Part shown: piece after piece, positions 41,652 through 49,438 of the stretch
Position numbering within the stretch: position 1 is the stretch's first letter
How the letters are laid out: each line of letters starts with the position of its first letter
From: Usitatibacter rugosus
GTDB taxonomy: Bacteria; Pseudomonadota; Gammaproteobacteria; Burkholderiales; Usitatibacteraceae
Length of the DNA: 64,000 nt
Reading direction: 5' to 3'
Assembly (NCBI RefSeq): GCF_013003965.1
Contig: NZ_CP053069.1
Coordinates: 1,767,419-1,831,418 of the forward strand
Position numbers and translations under genes: made by a program
The notes under the pieces: generated by a model
Database searches by the model: none
Told to the model about the DNA's origin: nothing
The model's input: only the letters and a program-made list of their open reading frames with translations

Positions 41652-42101
41652 CTATGGCGTGAACAGGAAGCGGCTGTCGTCCTTGCGGCAGGGCGCCAGC
41701 AACTTGCCGTCGGGGACGGCGGGGGCCGCGCATTTCCACGCGATGCCGGCGCCCGATGCGACGGGCGTGAGATGGACCACCGCACGGTCGTGGCGCTCGC
41801 CCAGCGTGATGTGGACGATCCCGTTCGTATCCATCGCGACGGAACGCAAGCCGTTCGCGGCCGGCGGTGGGGGCATCGTCCCCTGGCCGAGCAGCGCGCG
41901 CTCGACTTCGAGGCGCCACGGGCCGAGGTCGTAGAGGATCGATGCGATCTCGTTGCGCGTCCTGCTGCTGTAGTGGTACGAAATGGACGCGTAGAACGGA
42001 AGCACGACGACCGGCCCGACAACCAAGGTGATGAGCAGGCGCCGGCGCCACGGCCGGTCGGCAGCGGCGGCAATCGGGTCGGTGTGCAAAGGACTCTCCA
42101 C
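41652..42101 (-). CDS. Pilin-like membrane protein without prepilin peptidase site
   Basis: A 149-residue protein with one N-terminal helix (LLITLVVGPVVVLPFYASI) after a basic segment RPWRRR. The C terminus, NGIVHITLG, then GAGIAWKCAAP, then KLLAPCR, has the pattern of the last strands of minor type IV pilins (GxxWxC ... LPxxC). No G-F-T-L-x-E cleavage motif precedes the helix, so it is not a processed pilin. GTG 42101 is used (AGGAG 8 bp upstream); an upstream ATG at 42140 would overlap the attL repeat. Confidence 0.65.
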   Translation of the reverse strand: MESPLHTDPIAAAADRPWRRRLLITLVVGPVVVLPFYASISYHYSSRTRNEIASILYDLGPWRLEVERALLGQGTMPPPPAANGLRSVAMDTNGIVHITLGERHDRAVVHLTPVASGAGIAWKCAAPAVPDGKLLAPCRKDDSRFLFTP

Positions 42102-42125
42102 GGTGCGCGCTCCTGCGTATGAGAG

Positions 42126-42170
42126 TGGCGCCCCGAACACGAATCGAACGTGCGACCTGCCCCTTAGGAG
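42126..42170. repeat. attL: 3' tRNA-Arg fragment, 45-bp direct repeat
   Basis: Identical over 45 bp to 52581-52625, i.e. the 3' half of the tRNA-Arg(CCT) gene including the encoded CCA, in the same orientation. Identity stops at 42171/52626. The tRNA 5' half is absent here, so this is the displaced tRNA end left by integration. Confidence 0.95.
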
Positions 42171-42180
42171 AGGGTTTTAT

Positions 42181-42300
42181 GCACTTACCGATTCGCTCTG
42201 AGCCGCCGGTTTCATAGTGAAGATGTGAGCAAGCTGCGTCCGGTTGTGTCCCGGTAAGTGCTAGTATGTACGCCATTCTGCACTTACGGTGCACTTACGG
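42181..42300. promoter_or_regulatory. Left arm-type integrase binding sites (GCACTTACSG x4)
   Basis: Four copies of a 10-bp motif GCACTTAC(C/G)G within 120 bp of the core site: 42181-42190, 42252-42261 (inverted), and the direct pair 42280-42289 and 42291-42300 just before the integrase start. Two further copies lie at the other end (52518, 52529). Position at both inside ends of the element fits the P and P' arm sites of lambda-type integrases. The 146-bp gap 42171-42316 holds no gene. Confidence 0.7.
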
Positions 42301-42316
42301 AAAAGGGTCCACGGCA

Positions 42317-43516
42317 ATGGCGTTGAAGATCAACAAGACGGCGGTGAAGGAGGCGAAAGCCGGTGACAAGCCGCAAGAGTTGAGGTTTGAGGATGGGTTG
42401 ATTCTGCGCGTCCAACCGAGTGGCGTGCGCACCTATTACGTGGAAGTGGCGCGCGGCAAGCGCGTGCGCATCGGCCGCGTGGGCACCGTAACCCCTGCGA
42501 TGGCAGCGGAGGCCGCGAAAAGACTCTCCGTGAAGGTGATGGGCGAGGGCGTTGAGGCGGTGATGCCCGTGCGCGCCATCACGTTGGAAAAATTCATCGC
42601 GGATGTTTATGAGCCCTTCGTGGAGCACGAGCATCGGCGCGGCAAGCGCACCGCCGAGGATTTGCGCCGCAGTTTCGCTGACCTGTTGAGCACAAAGCTT
42701 GACCGCATCACCTCGCGTGAGCTTGATGCGTGGGTGCGTGGACGCCGGGAGGATGGCGTGAAGGCCGCCACCATCGCGCGAGAGGCAAATCAATTGCAAG
42801 GCGCACTTCGCTTCGCGGTAGAGCGCAAGCACCTGAAGGTGTCTCCCTTCGACACGTGGAAAGCGCCCAACGTGCCGCAAGGCAACGTGGAGCGCTACCT
42901 CACCACGCAGGAGAAAGCCGCTATTCGCAAGGCGCTTTCAGACCGGGACCGCCAACAAGCGCGCGAGCGTGCGAGTGCGAACAAGTGGCGGCGCGAGCGC
43001 CGTTATCCCGAGCTTCCCATGGTTGCAGATCACGTAATGCCAATGGTGCTCGTGCTGCTCAACACAGGCATGCGCTATGGCGAGGTTGTCAAGTTGGAAT
43101 GGCAAGCGGTGAACCTAACCACGCGCACGATTACTGTAGTGGGTGAAAAGGCAAAGGCCGGGCGCGGAAGAATCATTCAGTTGAATGATGAGGCGCTGAA
43201 GGTACTCACCACGTGGCGGGCCCTCACCAATCGCACGACCGGGCTTGTGTTTCAGTGCGATGGCGAGCCCATCAAGTCCATAAAGACGGCTTGGAAAACG
43301 ATCAAGAAAATGAGCGGTGTGGAAAACGTGCGCATTCACGACCTGCGGCACGACTTCGCTAGCAGCATCGTGCAACGCGGCGGAAGCGTCTACGTGGTGC
43401 AGAAGTTGTTGGGGCACGGCAACGTTTCGCAGACGATGCGATATGCGCACCTCGCGGATGAGCAGGCCGCCAAGGCCGTGGCGTTGCTTGATGGACACAA
43501 GCGCGGCGGCCGATGA
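42317..43516 (+). CDS. int: Tyrosine-family site-specific integrase
   Basis: About 399 residues with ATG 42317 (MALKINKTAVKEA; a start further upstream at 42266 would overlap the arm sites). N-terminal arm-binding DUF4102-like part (ELRFEDGLILRVQPSGVRTYYVEV), core-binding domain, and catalytic domain with Arg in NTGMRYGEVVKLEW, His-x-x-Arg in HDLRHDFASS, His in LLGHGN and Tyr in TMRYAHL. It should integrate the element at the tRNA-Arg gene. It is adjacent to attL, as usual. Confidence 0.94.
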   Translation: MALKINKTAVKEAKAGDKPQELRFEDGLILRVQPSGVRTYYVEVARGKRVRIGRVGTVTPAMAAEAAKRLSVKVMGEGVEAVMPVRAITLEKFIADVYEPFVEHEHRRGKRTAEDLRRSFADLLSTKLDRITSRELDAWVRGRREDGVKAATIAREANQLQGALRFAVERKHLKVSPFDTWKAPNVPQGNVERYLTTQEKAAIRKALSDRDRQQARERASANKWRRERRYPELPMVADHVMPMVLVLLNTGMRYGEVVKLEWQAVNLTTRTITVVGEKAKAGRGRIIQLNDEALKVLTTWRALTNRTTGLVFQCDGEPIKSIKTAWKTIKKMSGVENVRIHDLRHDFASSIVQRGGSVYVVQKLLGHGNVSQTMRYAHLADEQAAKAVALLDGHKRGGR

Positions 43517-43580
43517 GGGAAGGGGTGCTTGCACCCCATTAGTTTTCTCAATCGCGGATTTTGCGAGTTAGCAATCCGCA

Positions 43581-43620
43581 GCACATCGCATCACACCGCA
43601 TAGCACCGCATCACGTTGCA
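43581..43620. repeat. Four 10-bp tandem repeats before excisionase gene
   Basis: Units GCACATCGCA, TCACACCGCA, TAGCACCGCA, TCACGTTGCA, i.e. a 10-bp period close to one helical turn, between the integrase and the excisionase-like gene. Candidate for cooperative protein binding or bent DNA; not CRISPR. Confidence 0.6.
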
Positions 43621-43670
43621 ACCTTCGCACGTGGCACTTTCAATTGGCGTTTTTCTGTCGCTGCTTGGTA

Positions 43671-43720
43671 CCGTGTGAGTCCCTGCGTACACCGAAACAC
43701 GGTGAGACGCACTCACACGG
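43671..43720 (+). promoter_or_regulatory. Inverted repeat upstream of excisionase-like gene
   Basis: A perfect 10-bp inverted repeat CCGTGTGAGT (43671-43680) and ACTCACACGG (43711-43720) with an inner 5-bp stem CACCG/CGGTG (43691-43705), ending 8 bp before the ATG at 43729. It may be an operator or a structured leader that hides the ribosome site. Confidence 0.5.
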
Positions 43721-43728
43721 GAAGCGTC

Positions 43729-43941
43729 ATGCACACCAAGCTGAAGTCACCCTCGCGCCCGCGCCGCATCGCGCTCACCGTTGAAGAAGCACTTGAAACG
43801 GGCGCGTTCAACAGCCGCACTCACCTGTACAACGCCCTCAAGGATGGCGAGGTGAAAAGTTGGAGGGCGGGCAAGCGGCGCAAGATTTTGGCCGACAGCA
43901 TTGACGCCTACGTGGCGCGAAAGCTTCGGGAGGCCGCGTGA
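43729..43941 (+). CDS. Excisionase/AlpA-like helix-turn-helix protein
   Basis: A 70-residue DNA-binding protein with an excisionase-type winged helix: RRIALTVEEALETG, SRTHLYNALKDGEVKSWRAGKRRKI and a final helix SIDAYVARKL. Such proteins direct excision and may activate the integrase promoter. The frame is open further upstream, but the ATG at 43729 follows the inverted repeat. Stop overlaps the GTG of the next gene. Confidence 0.8.
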   Translation: MHTKLKSPSRPRRIALTVEEALETGAFNSRTHLYNALKDGEVKSWRAGKRRKILADSIDAYVARKLREAA

Positions 43942-44132
43942 AAGGCCCCGCGCTCAACAAGCTGATGACCTCGCGGCAACTACGCCGAAGCTTGAAGCGC
44001 TCGCGCGACGGCCTGCTGCGTATTCAACTGCCGCCACGACTCGGCAATGCGTTCAACACGGTGCGCGCGCCAATCACGGGCCTTCTGCCCATTGCAGACC
44101 CACCGGAAATAAAAACCCCGCCACACCTCTGA
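43938..44132 (+). CDS. Unknown 64-residue basic protein
   Basis: GTG at 43938 overlaps the stop of the excisionase-like gene (GTGA). The product (ALNKLMTSRQLRRSLKRSRDG, then LPPRLGNAF) is strongly basic and Pro-rich with no known family. Its last codons lie inside the hairpin at 44116-44139. Small basic proteins in this place are common in satellites, but I cannot assign it. Confidence 0.5.
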   Translation: MKGPALNKLMTSRQLRRSLKRSRDGLLRIQLPPRLGNAFNTVRAPITGLLPIADPPEIKTPPHL

Positions 44133-44139
44133 GGCGGGG
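44116..44139 (-). terminator. GC hairpin with minus-strand T-tract
   Basis: CCCCGCC/GGCGGGG (44116-44122, 44133-44139) with a 10-nt loop. On the minus strand it is followed by TTTTTATTT, an intrinsic terminator form; on the plus strand, where all element genes are, it lacks a T-tract and would act at most as an attenuator before the primase gene. Confidence 0.55.
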
Positions 44140-44152
44140 TAGGACTTCCCCA

Positions 44153-46390
44153 ATGGAGCACCGCGAGCAGTCCAAGGCTAGTCCACCCGTGGGCCTATCC
44201 GCAAGCGTTAGGGCCATTTCCGCTCTCTATTCGTTGGACGCGGGCATGCCGCGTGAACCGTGGTTCAAGGTGTGTTGCGCGTGCAAAGACGCGGGCGTTG
44301 GTGAGGATGAATTTCTCAAGTGGTGTGAGCAGGGCGCGAACTTCAACCGCGCCGATGCGATAGCCGCATACCGAAACGCGAAGCCCATGGCGGGCGGTGT
44401 CACCTCGGCCACGCTCTTCATGATGGCGCGGGATTCCGGATGGGACCCCGAGCGTGCGCACGGTGGTAACGGTGCGAGCGGTGTGCGCAACGCGCACGCC
44501 AGGGCGAGCGCGCCGCTACCGAAAGAGGAACCGCCGCCCACGGACCCGCGCCCTGTGTGGGATGCGTGCCAAGAGGTGCACGTGCATCCGTACACAACGC
44601 GCAAGAAAATCGGCACGCATGGTGCGCGCGTGAACGCCACCGGGTGGCTCGTGGTGCCGTATCACAACCGTGAGCGGCAACTGCAAACGCTCCAATACAT
44701 CGCAGCGGACGGCACCAAACGATTCCTTGCCGGTGCCAAGGCCAAGGGCTCGGTGTGCATCGTGGGCGAGTTGAGCGGAGCGCACACCGTGTGCGTGGCC
44801 GAGGGCTTCGCTACCGCGTGCGCGATCAACGAGGCGAGCGGCATGCCGGTGTTGGTTTCGGGCTCGCGCGTCACGATGCCCGAAGGCGCACTAATTGCCC
44901 GCCATTTCGCACCAAACGCGGCCATCGTGATCTTTGCGGACAGGGGTGACTTGTCTGTACCCATGGAAGCGGCGCGTGCCGTGCAGGGGCGCCTAGCGCT
45001 TCCCGGGCCTGAGGATTCACAGGACGGTTATGACGCGGCGGATTGGATCATTGAGGGTGCTACGCCCGCCGAGGTGCGCGCGCGGATCGAGCAGGCCGAG
45101 CCTGTCCCCCCGCTTCCTTCAACGCACACCAATGCACACACTGCACGCAACGTGATCGCGGCGGCACGCGATGCGGAACCCGGCACTGTCGGCCCGTACC
45201 TCGTTGATGGAAGGCGCAACATCCTTCCGAATCTCACCAACGTGCGCACCTTCATCGCGGCCGGTGGCATCGGCGAGTTGAGGGAGGATCGCTTCACCGG
45301 TGAGGTGGTTTGGAACGGCAAGCCTTTGCAGGGCGAAAGTGCCTTTTCGGAAATCACGGTGGCACTGCAAAGCGCGGTGATAGAGGCGCGCCGCCCGTTC
45401 ATGAAAGTCACCACGCCCTTAGTGCAAGAGGCCGCAATGATGGCTGCCACCGCCGACCCCTTTAACTCGGCGGCCGATTGGCTCGCCACGTTGCCCCACG
45501 ATGGCACCGAGCGCACGCCGCGATTCCTCGCGGACGTGTGCGACCTTGAGGCCACGGACTACTTGCAAGGCGTGAGCAAGTATTTTTGGCTCGGCATGGC
45601 GCTACGCATGGTGCATCCCGGCGCGCAGGTGGACAGCATCATCACGCTCGTGGGCCCGCAGGGAATCGGCAAGTCATCGCTCGCGCGCATCGTGGGCGGT
45701 GAGTATTACGGGGCCGTGGGCCTCGGCGATATTGGCTCAAAGGATTGGTGTCTCTCGCTGCGCGGCAAAATACTCGTTGAGCTTGATGAGTTGAGCGGGC
45801 ATTCACGCGCGGAGCTAGAGAACACCAAGGCGGTGCTCACGCGGCCGACAGACAACTATCGCAAGCCATACGGCAAGACCACGGTTGCGGTGCCACGCAC
45901 GTGCGTGATGATGGGCACCACCAATGAAAAGCAATTCTTAATGGACACGTCGGGCAATCGCCGATGGTTTCCGGTGCAGTGCAAGCGCCCATTTGCCTTG
46001 GACGTTGCGCGGGCTTTGAGGTTGGCATGCTTCGCCGAAGCGTATGCCCTTGTGAAGCAAGGACTACCCGACACGTGGCACACGGTGGCCGGTGCGGAGG
46101 GCAAGCAGGCCGAGCACACAGCACCTGACCCGTGGGTTGATGCATTGGATGAGCGCTTGCGCGACTCACAGGCGAACCCGGGCGAGTTGCCTACGGAAAT
46201 CACCAACAACGCGCTCTACCGGGCGTTGGGCATCCCGGCCGAGCGGCAAACAGGCGGCTACACCGGGAAGCGCCTGACCGCCGTGATGCGGACCTTGGGA
46301 TACGGCCGAGGTTGGGTGGATAACCCGAGCGGGAAGGGCAAGCAACAGCGCGGGTTCATCCTCGACAGCGAGGGCGGCGATGCCGAGTGA
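44153..46390 (+). CDS. Primase/VapE-type helicase replication protein
   Basis: A 745-residue replication protein. The N-terminal 85 residues match a PriCT-2 primase C-terminal domain (PWFKVCCACKDAGVGEDEFLKWC, ATLFMMARDSGWD); residues about 130-300 form a Toprim-like region with VCVAEGFATACAINEASG and VIFADRGD; the C half is a VapE superfamily-3-like helicase with Walker A GPQGIGKSS (about 501), Walker B ILVELDELS (about 541), and MMGTTNEKQFLMDTSGNRRWFPV. It should open and prime the iteron region that follows directly. Start at 44153 is inside an otherwise open frame. Confidence 0.88.
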   Translation: MEHREQSKASPPVGLSASVRAISALYSLDAGMPREPWFKVCCACKDAGVGEDEFLKWCEQGANFNRADAIAAYRNAKPMAGGVTSATLFMMARDSGWDPERAHGGNGASGVRNAHARASAPLPKEEPPPTDPRPVWDACQEVHVHPYTTRKKIGTHGARVNATGWLVVPYHNRERQLQTLQYIAADGTKRFLAGAKAKGSVCIVGELSGAHTVCVAEGFATACAINEASGMPVLVSGSRVTMPEGALIARHFAPNAAIVIFADRGDLSVPMEAARAVQGRLALPGPEDSQDGYDAADWIIEGATPAEVRARIEQAEPVPPLPSTHTNAHTARNVIAAARDAEPGTVGPYLVDGRRNILPNLTNVRTFIAAGGIGELREDRFTGEVVWNGKPLQGESAFSEITVALQSAVIEARRPFMKVTTPLVQEAAMMAATADPFNSAADWLATLPHDGTERTPRFLADVCDLEATDYLQGVSKYFWLGMALRMVHPGAQVDSIITLVGPQGIGKSSLARIVGGEYYGAVGLGDIGSKDWCLSLRGKILVELDELSGHSRAELENTKAVLTRPTDNYRKPYGKTTVAVPRTCVMMGTTNEKQFLMDTSGNRRWFPVQCKRPFALDVARALRLACFAEAYALVKQGLPDTWHTVAGAEGKQAEHTAPDPWVDALDERLRDSQANPGELPTEITNNALYRALGIPAERQTGGYTGKRLTAVMRTLGYGRGWVDNPSGKGKQQRGFILDSEGGDAE

Positions 46391-46834
46391 TCGGGCACGG
46401 TCCCGCAACAGTGCAGCAACACTAGGCTCCTTCGCAAGCGCCCCGCTGCTGTGGTGCCATCGCGGTTACAACAGTTGGCTACCGTGGGCAACGGTAGATG
46501 AAATCGGAACCGTTGCCGACTGTAGCAACAGTAGCAACAGTAGATTTCTAGAAACTAGTGAGAATGTGATTATTGTAGATATACGCGCGCGCGTAGTACG
46601 TGAATGCACGTTGCGGGAAGTGTTGGGCATTCCAACCGTTGCTACTGTTGCACTGTTGCTGAGGCCGGGGCAGGCAGGCACGGTGGGGGGTTCCCGCAAA
46701 AGTGCAGCGCCTCGCCCAACGAGCGGGGCCCGCCCACGAATAACCTATCGAGGCGCGAAAGCGGCAACTCCGATCCCCGCCGATGACCGTGCCCGAGGTG
46801 GTGAATCTCACCAAGTGCCGCGCGCGGGTGCTCC
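46391..46834. other. Iteron-rich noncoding region, candidate replication origin
   Basis: A 444-bp stretch with repeats of GCAACAGT/GTAGCAACA: 46405, 46416, 46488, and the tandem pair 46522-46539 on the left, and inverted copies (CCGTTGCTACTGTTGC 46636-46651, ACTGTTGC 46652-46659) on the right. Between them is an AT-rich centre (46541-46585, with TTTCTAGAAA) and an alternating purine-pyrimidine run ATACGCGCGCGCGTA (46580-46594). TCCCGCAACAGTGCAGC at 46401 recurs as TCCCGCAAAAGTGCAGC at 46692. Location after a primase-helicase gene fits an element origin. A plus-strand frame across it (46380-46838) has no coding character. Confidence 0.65.
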
Positions 46835-47332
46835 ATGACTGCCCGGCAACGCAGCACCACAGGGGTGGCCCGCGACCTTGAGCACATCAAGCAGGCGCAT
46901 GCGCTCGCGCTACCGCTCACCGAGCCCGCCACCGTGGAGCACGCGCGCTTGTCGGCCGCCTATCTCGGGAGCCTGCCGGGTGATGAACGCTCGCGCCCTG
47001 GCGCGCGCGCACTCGCCGCGACCGCCGCAACGATCACGTTAGCCATTGACCACCTCGCCCGTGAATTGGCATTGCGTGGCGCAGTCTGTCCTGACGGTTC
47101 GGCACATCCGCTCACGCGGAGCCTCGTTTCCCTAACGTCAGCGCAGATTGCGTGCCTTCGTGCGATGCGCGCTCTACCCACGCTAGACGCGCGCGTCATT
47201 CGCAACTGTGCCACGTTGGAGGCGCACTTCCGGGGCGGTGACTTGCAGCACCCCGCTAGCGCTACGCATCCACCGGTGGATTGGGTCAGTCAACTCAACG
47301 ATGAGGGGAAGCGAGGTACACATGAGCAATGA
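46835..47332 (+). CDS. Unknown 165-residue protein of the element
   Basis: First gene after the origin-like region, ATG 46835. No family recognised. Largely helical, Ala-rich: DLEHIKQAHALALPL, LAATAATITLAIDHLARELALRG and SAQIACLRAMRALPTLDARVI. No signal peptide or membrane helix. Its end overlaps the next gene by 11 bp. The position and helical form recall small satellite proteins, but no evidence ties it to packaging. Confidence 0.65.
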   Translation: MTARQRSTTGVARDLEHIKQAHALALPLTEPATVEHARLSAAYLGSLPGDERSRPGARALAATAATITLAIDHLARELALRGAVCPDGSAHPLTRSLVSLTSAQIACLRAMRALPTLDARVIRNCATLEAHFRGGDLQHPASATHPPVDWVSQLNDEGKRGTHEQ

Positions 47333-47618
47333 AATCACCTCCCACGGTTTCACCGCCGCCGAGGTTGGGCAAATCATGGGCGGACCGATGCCGCCAAAGG
47401 ACGAACCCGAGCAGCGCCGTGCCTATGCCGAGCTTGCCCGCATCCGTCTGCGCAAGTTTGATCACAAGCGCTTTCTCGTGGCGAGCCTGCTGCTAGATGC
47501 GCCGGACGACTTGCTAGACGAGTGGGCCGCCATGTCGCACGAGGAAACGCTACGGCAGCGCGCCATTGCACTGCGCGAGCGCGCGCAATCAACCATCAAC
47601 CGGGAGGATCAAGCATGA
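47322..47618 (+). CDS. Unknown 98-residue protein of the element
   Basis: ATG 47322 overlaps the previous gene by 11 bp. Product begins MSNEITSHGFTAAEVGQIMG; then a charged helical segment (YAELARIRLRKFDHKRFLVASLLL) and an acidic turn DAPDDLLDEWAAM. No family recognised. Stop overlaps the next ATG (ATGA at 47615). Confidence 0.65.
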   Translation: MSNEITSHGFTAAEVGQIMGGPMPPKDEPEQRRAYAELARIRLRKFDHKRFLVASLLLDAPDDLLDEWAAMSHEETLRQRAIALRERAQSTINREDQA

Positions 47619-48349
47619 GGATTCCCACCTTCACCGTTTCAGGACAGGTGCGCACCGTGGGGTGCGCCGCGCCTATTGCCATCGCCAAGCACGCGCGCAC
47701 GCGCTTTGCCGCGCTTGATGAAATGGATGACTCGGCGCAAATCACGCGCACGCTTGTTGAGGGCTGCCATGCGCTCGTGGACGCCGCGCGCGCCGCGAAG
47801 GCGTTGGACGATGTGCACGCGACCCTCGTTGATATGCGGCGGGCCCTTGATGGCGATGCCGGGTGCGAGCTTCGGCACGATGCCGTGCGCGAGGCGCGTG
47901 ACCTGCGCCTGCGCCGTGATGCCGTTCGGCGCGCCGCACCGGATCACGAAGTGGCGAGCCTTGATGAACTCGGGGAAGAGTTGAGCGCTGCTACCGGCAA
48001 GGTACTCACCGCACGCGAAGCCGCATGGGATGCCACGCACGAGGCAGGCCGCGTTGCGGCGTGGACCCTTCACCCGGCGCTTACTCGGTGCTCGGATGTG
48101 GGCATGACGTTGCGCGTGGCTGCGCGTGCAGGCCTGCTGCCGCCCACGATAGACCGCAACCTGGCCTTCGGCCCGGTAGCGGATCGCAACGCTCCCGAGG
48201 GCACGCCCGCACGCAACAGCGCCGATGCATTGGCGTGCGTCCTGCTCGCAAGTTGTGATGCCAACAAAGACCGGCGCGCCGAAGAGCAGCGCGTTGGGCG
48301 TGAGCTAGTGGCGCGAATCACTGCACTCATTGCGGAGGAACTCGCATGA
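47615..48349 (+). CDS. Unknown 244-residue protein of the element
   Basis: Good ribosome site (GGGAGGA) before ATG 47615, whose ATGA overlaps the previous stop. Helical, charged: ARTRFAALDEMDDSAQITRTLVE, AARAAKALDDVHATLVDMRRAL, REARDLRLRRDAVRRAAPD, LGEELSAATGKVLTAREAAWDATHE. This suggests a coiled-coil or bundle. No family recognised. The next gene starts by a 4-bp overlap. Confidence 0.65.
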   Translation: MRIPTFTVSGQVRTVGCAAPIAIAKHARTRFAALDEMDDSAQITRTLVEGCHALVDAARAAKALDDVHATLVDMRRALDGDAGCELRHDAVREARDLRLRRDAVRRAAPDHEVASLDELGEELSAATGKVLTAREAAWDATHEAGRVAAWTLHPALTRCSDVGMTLRVAARAGLLPPTIDRNLAFGPVADRNAPEGTPARNSADALACVLLASCDANKDRRAEEQRVGRELVARITALIAEELA

Positions 48350-48609
48350 ACGATATGGAGCGAAGAATCTACGACAACCTCGGCACTGTGCTGCGCGAGA
48401 GATTCGCGGAAATAGAAAAGCAGGTGAACCGCACCGATCGCGCGGCAAATCTCATCAAGACCGTGGAAGGCTTGCGCATTGATGAGTCCATCGCGGGCCT
48501 GCGCAGTTGGCTCTACACGATTGCGCATAAACGCTCGGCGCTTGTTGACGCGCGCACGAGCACGCCCGCGCCGTGGCTCGCCGAGTTGGACGCGGGAGGC
48601 TCGCCATGA
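48346..48609 (+). CDS. Unknown 87-residue protein of the element
   Basis: ATG 48346 overlaps the previous stop. Product with an N-terminal helix (RRIYDNLGTVLRERFAEIEKQV) and RSWLYTIAHKRSALVDA in the middle. No signal peptide, no recognised domain. Ends with a 4-bp overlap into the next gene. Confidence 0.6.
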   Translation: MNDMERRIYDNLGTVLRERFAEIEKQVNRTDRAANLIKTVEGLRIDESIAGLRSWLYTIAHKRSALVDARTSTPAPWLAELDAGGSP

Positions 48610-49190
48610 GGCACTTGAGCTCTACGCACGAAGTGCTGCACATCGTTGATGCCGCCGCGGCCCTCGCCACAATGCCCGGGGTGTCTAGCGCACTCGTGAA
48701 GGCGCATATCCACTTTGAGGATGATGACCCCATGGGGAACGCTCATGTGGCCTTCACGTTTATGAAGCCCGCGTACACGAGGGAACTAAGTGCACAGGAA
48801 AAGCGGCGCGTGCTTCAGTGTTGCGCGTGCGGCCCGTTGGGATTTTTTCGGAGCCGCGAGCAAATCGGGATGGCAATTCTCGAGGGCCGCCAACGTGAGC
48901 AAATGTCAGAGGTTGACTGCAAGCTTGCCGGGGACATTTCCGCGATTGATCAATTCGTCATGGGAGCGGTGGCCTTTGATTGGCTCACCCTCTACGGCCA
49001 CCGCATCGGGGAGTTGCACAAGCTGCTCACCTCGTGGGCGGTACGGTTCCACGGCCCGCTAGCCATCCCCGTTTCCGCCGTTTGCCCGCCCGAGCTTGCG
49101 GGAAGGCTCTTGCGCAATGCGCGTGCTCAGGTGCCGCATTGCCTGCCACCGGCGGCAACATTTTTGCGCATTGCGGGAGTGGCGGCATGA
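48606..49190 (+). CDS. Unknown 194-residue protein of the element
   Basis: ATG 48606 in a 4-bp overlap. Product has two adjacent Cys in LQCCACGPLGFFRS, the only Cys-rich spot in this gene set, and a C-terminal region HRIGELHKLLTSWAVRF. The middle shows DISAIDQFVMGAVAFDWLTLY. This CCxC plus nearby His could be a metal site, but no family is recognised. Ends with a 4-bp overlap (49187-49190). Confidence 0.62.
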   Translation: MRHLSSTHEVLHIVDAAAALATMPGVSSALVKAHIHFEDDDPMGNAHVAFTFMKPAYTRELSAQEKRRVLQCCACGPLGFFRSREQIGMAILEGRQREQMSEVDCKLAGDISAIDQFVMGAVAFDWLTLYGHRIGELHKLLTSWAVRFHGPLAIPVSAVCPPELAGRLLRNARAQVPHCLPPAATFLRIAGVAA

Positions 49191-49432
49191 GCGCTAGCCG
49201 TGTGATTCCCGTGACCATCATCAACAAGCATCCCATTTCAGAGGAGTCGGACACCATGAACCTCACCACGGACCCGCTGCCCGCCGAAGTTGTTGCCGCT
49301 GCTCGACGCGCGGGCTTCATCGTCCGCCCAAGCGCGGTGCCGGATTGCTTTGACCTGTACCGCGAGGACGGCACGGTAAGCGCGGCCTGCGTTTCGCGCG
49401 AGAGTGTGGAGACAGCCGCGCGCGCATGGTGA
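49187..49432 (+). CDS. Unknown 81-residue protein of the element
   Basis: ATG 49187 overlaps the previous stop; a second Met lies at 49256 (MNLTTDPLPAEVVAAARRAG). The C-terminal part (AGFIVRPSAVPDCFDLYREDGTVSA) looks like a small alpha/beta domain. Family unknown. Confidence 0.55.
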   Translation: MSASRVIPVTIINKHPISEESDTMNLTTDPLPAEVVAAARRAGFIVRPSAVPDCFDLYREDGTVSAACVSRESVETAARAW

Positions 49433-49438
49433 GGTGAC

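Noticed and set aside
41652-42140. ATG at 42140 as the start of the pilin-like gene
   Set aside because: It lies inside the attL repeat and has no ribosome site; GTG 42101 has AGGAG 8 bp upstream.
42126-42170. A second tRNA gene
   Set aside because: Only the 3' 45 nt of the tRNA are present, so it cannot fold; it is the attL repeat.
43581-43620. CRISPR-like repeats
   Set aside because: Period is 10 bp with no spacers and no cas genes anywhere in the window.
46380-46838. A 152-codon plus-strand frame over the iteron region
   Set aside because: The translated product has Ser/Asn/Arg runs from the repeats and no plausible start; the stretch reads better as noncoding origin DNA.
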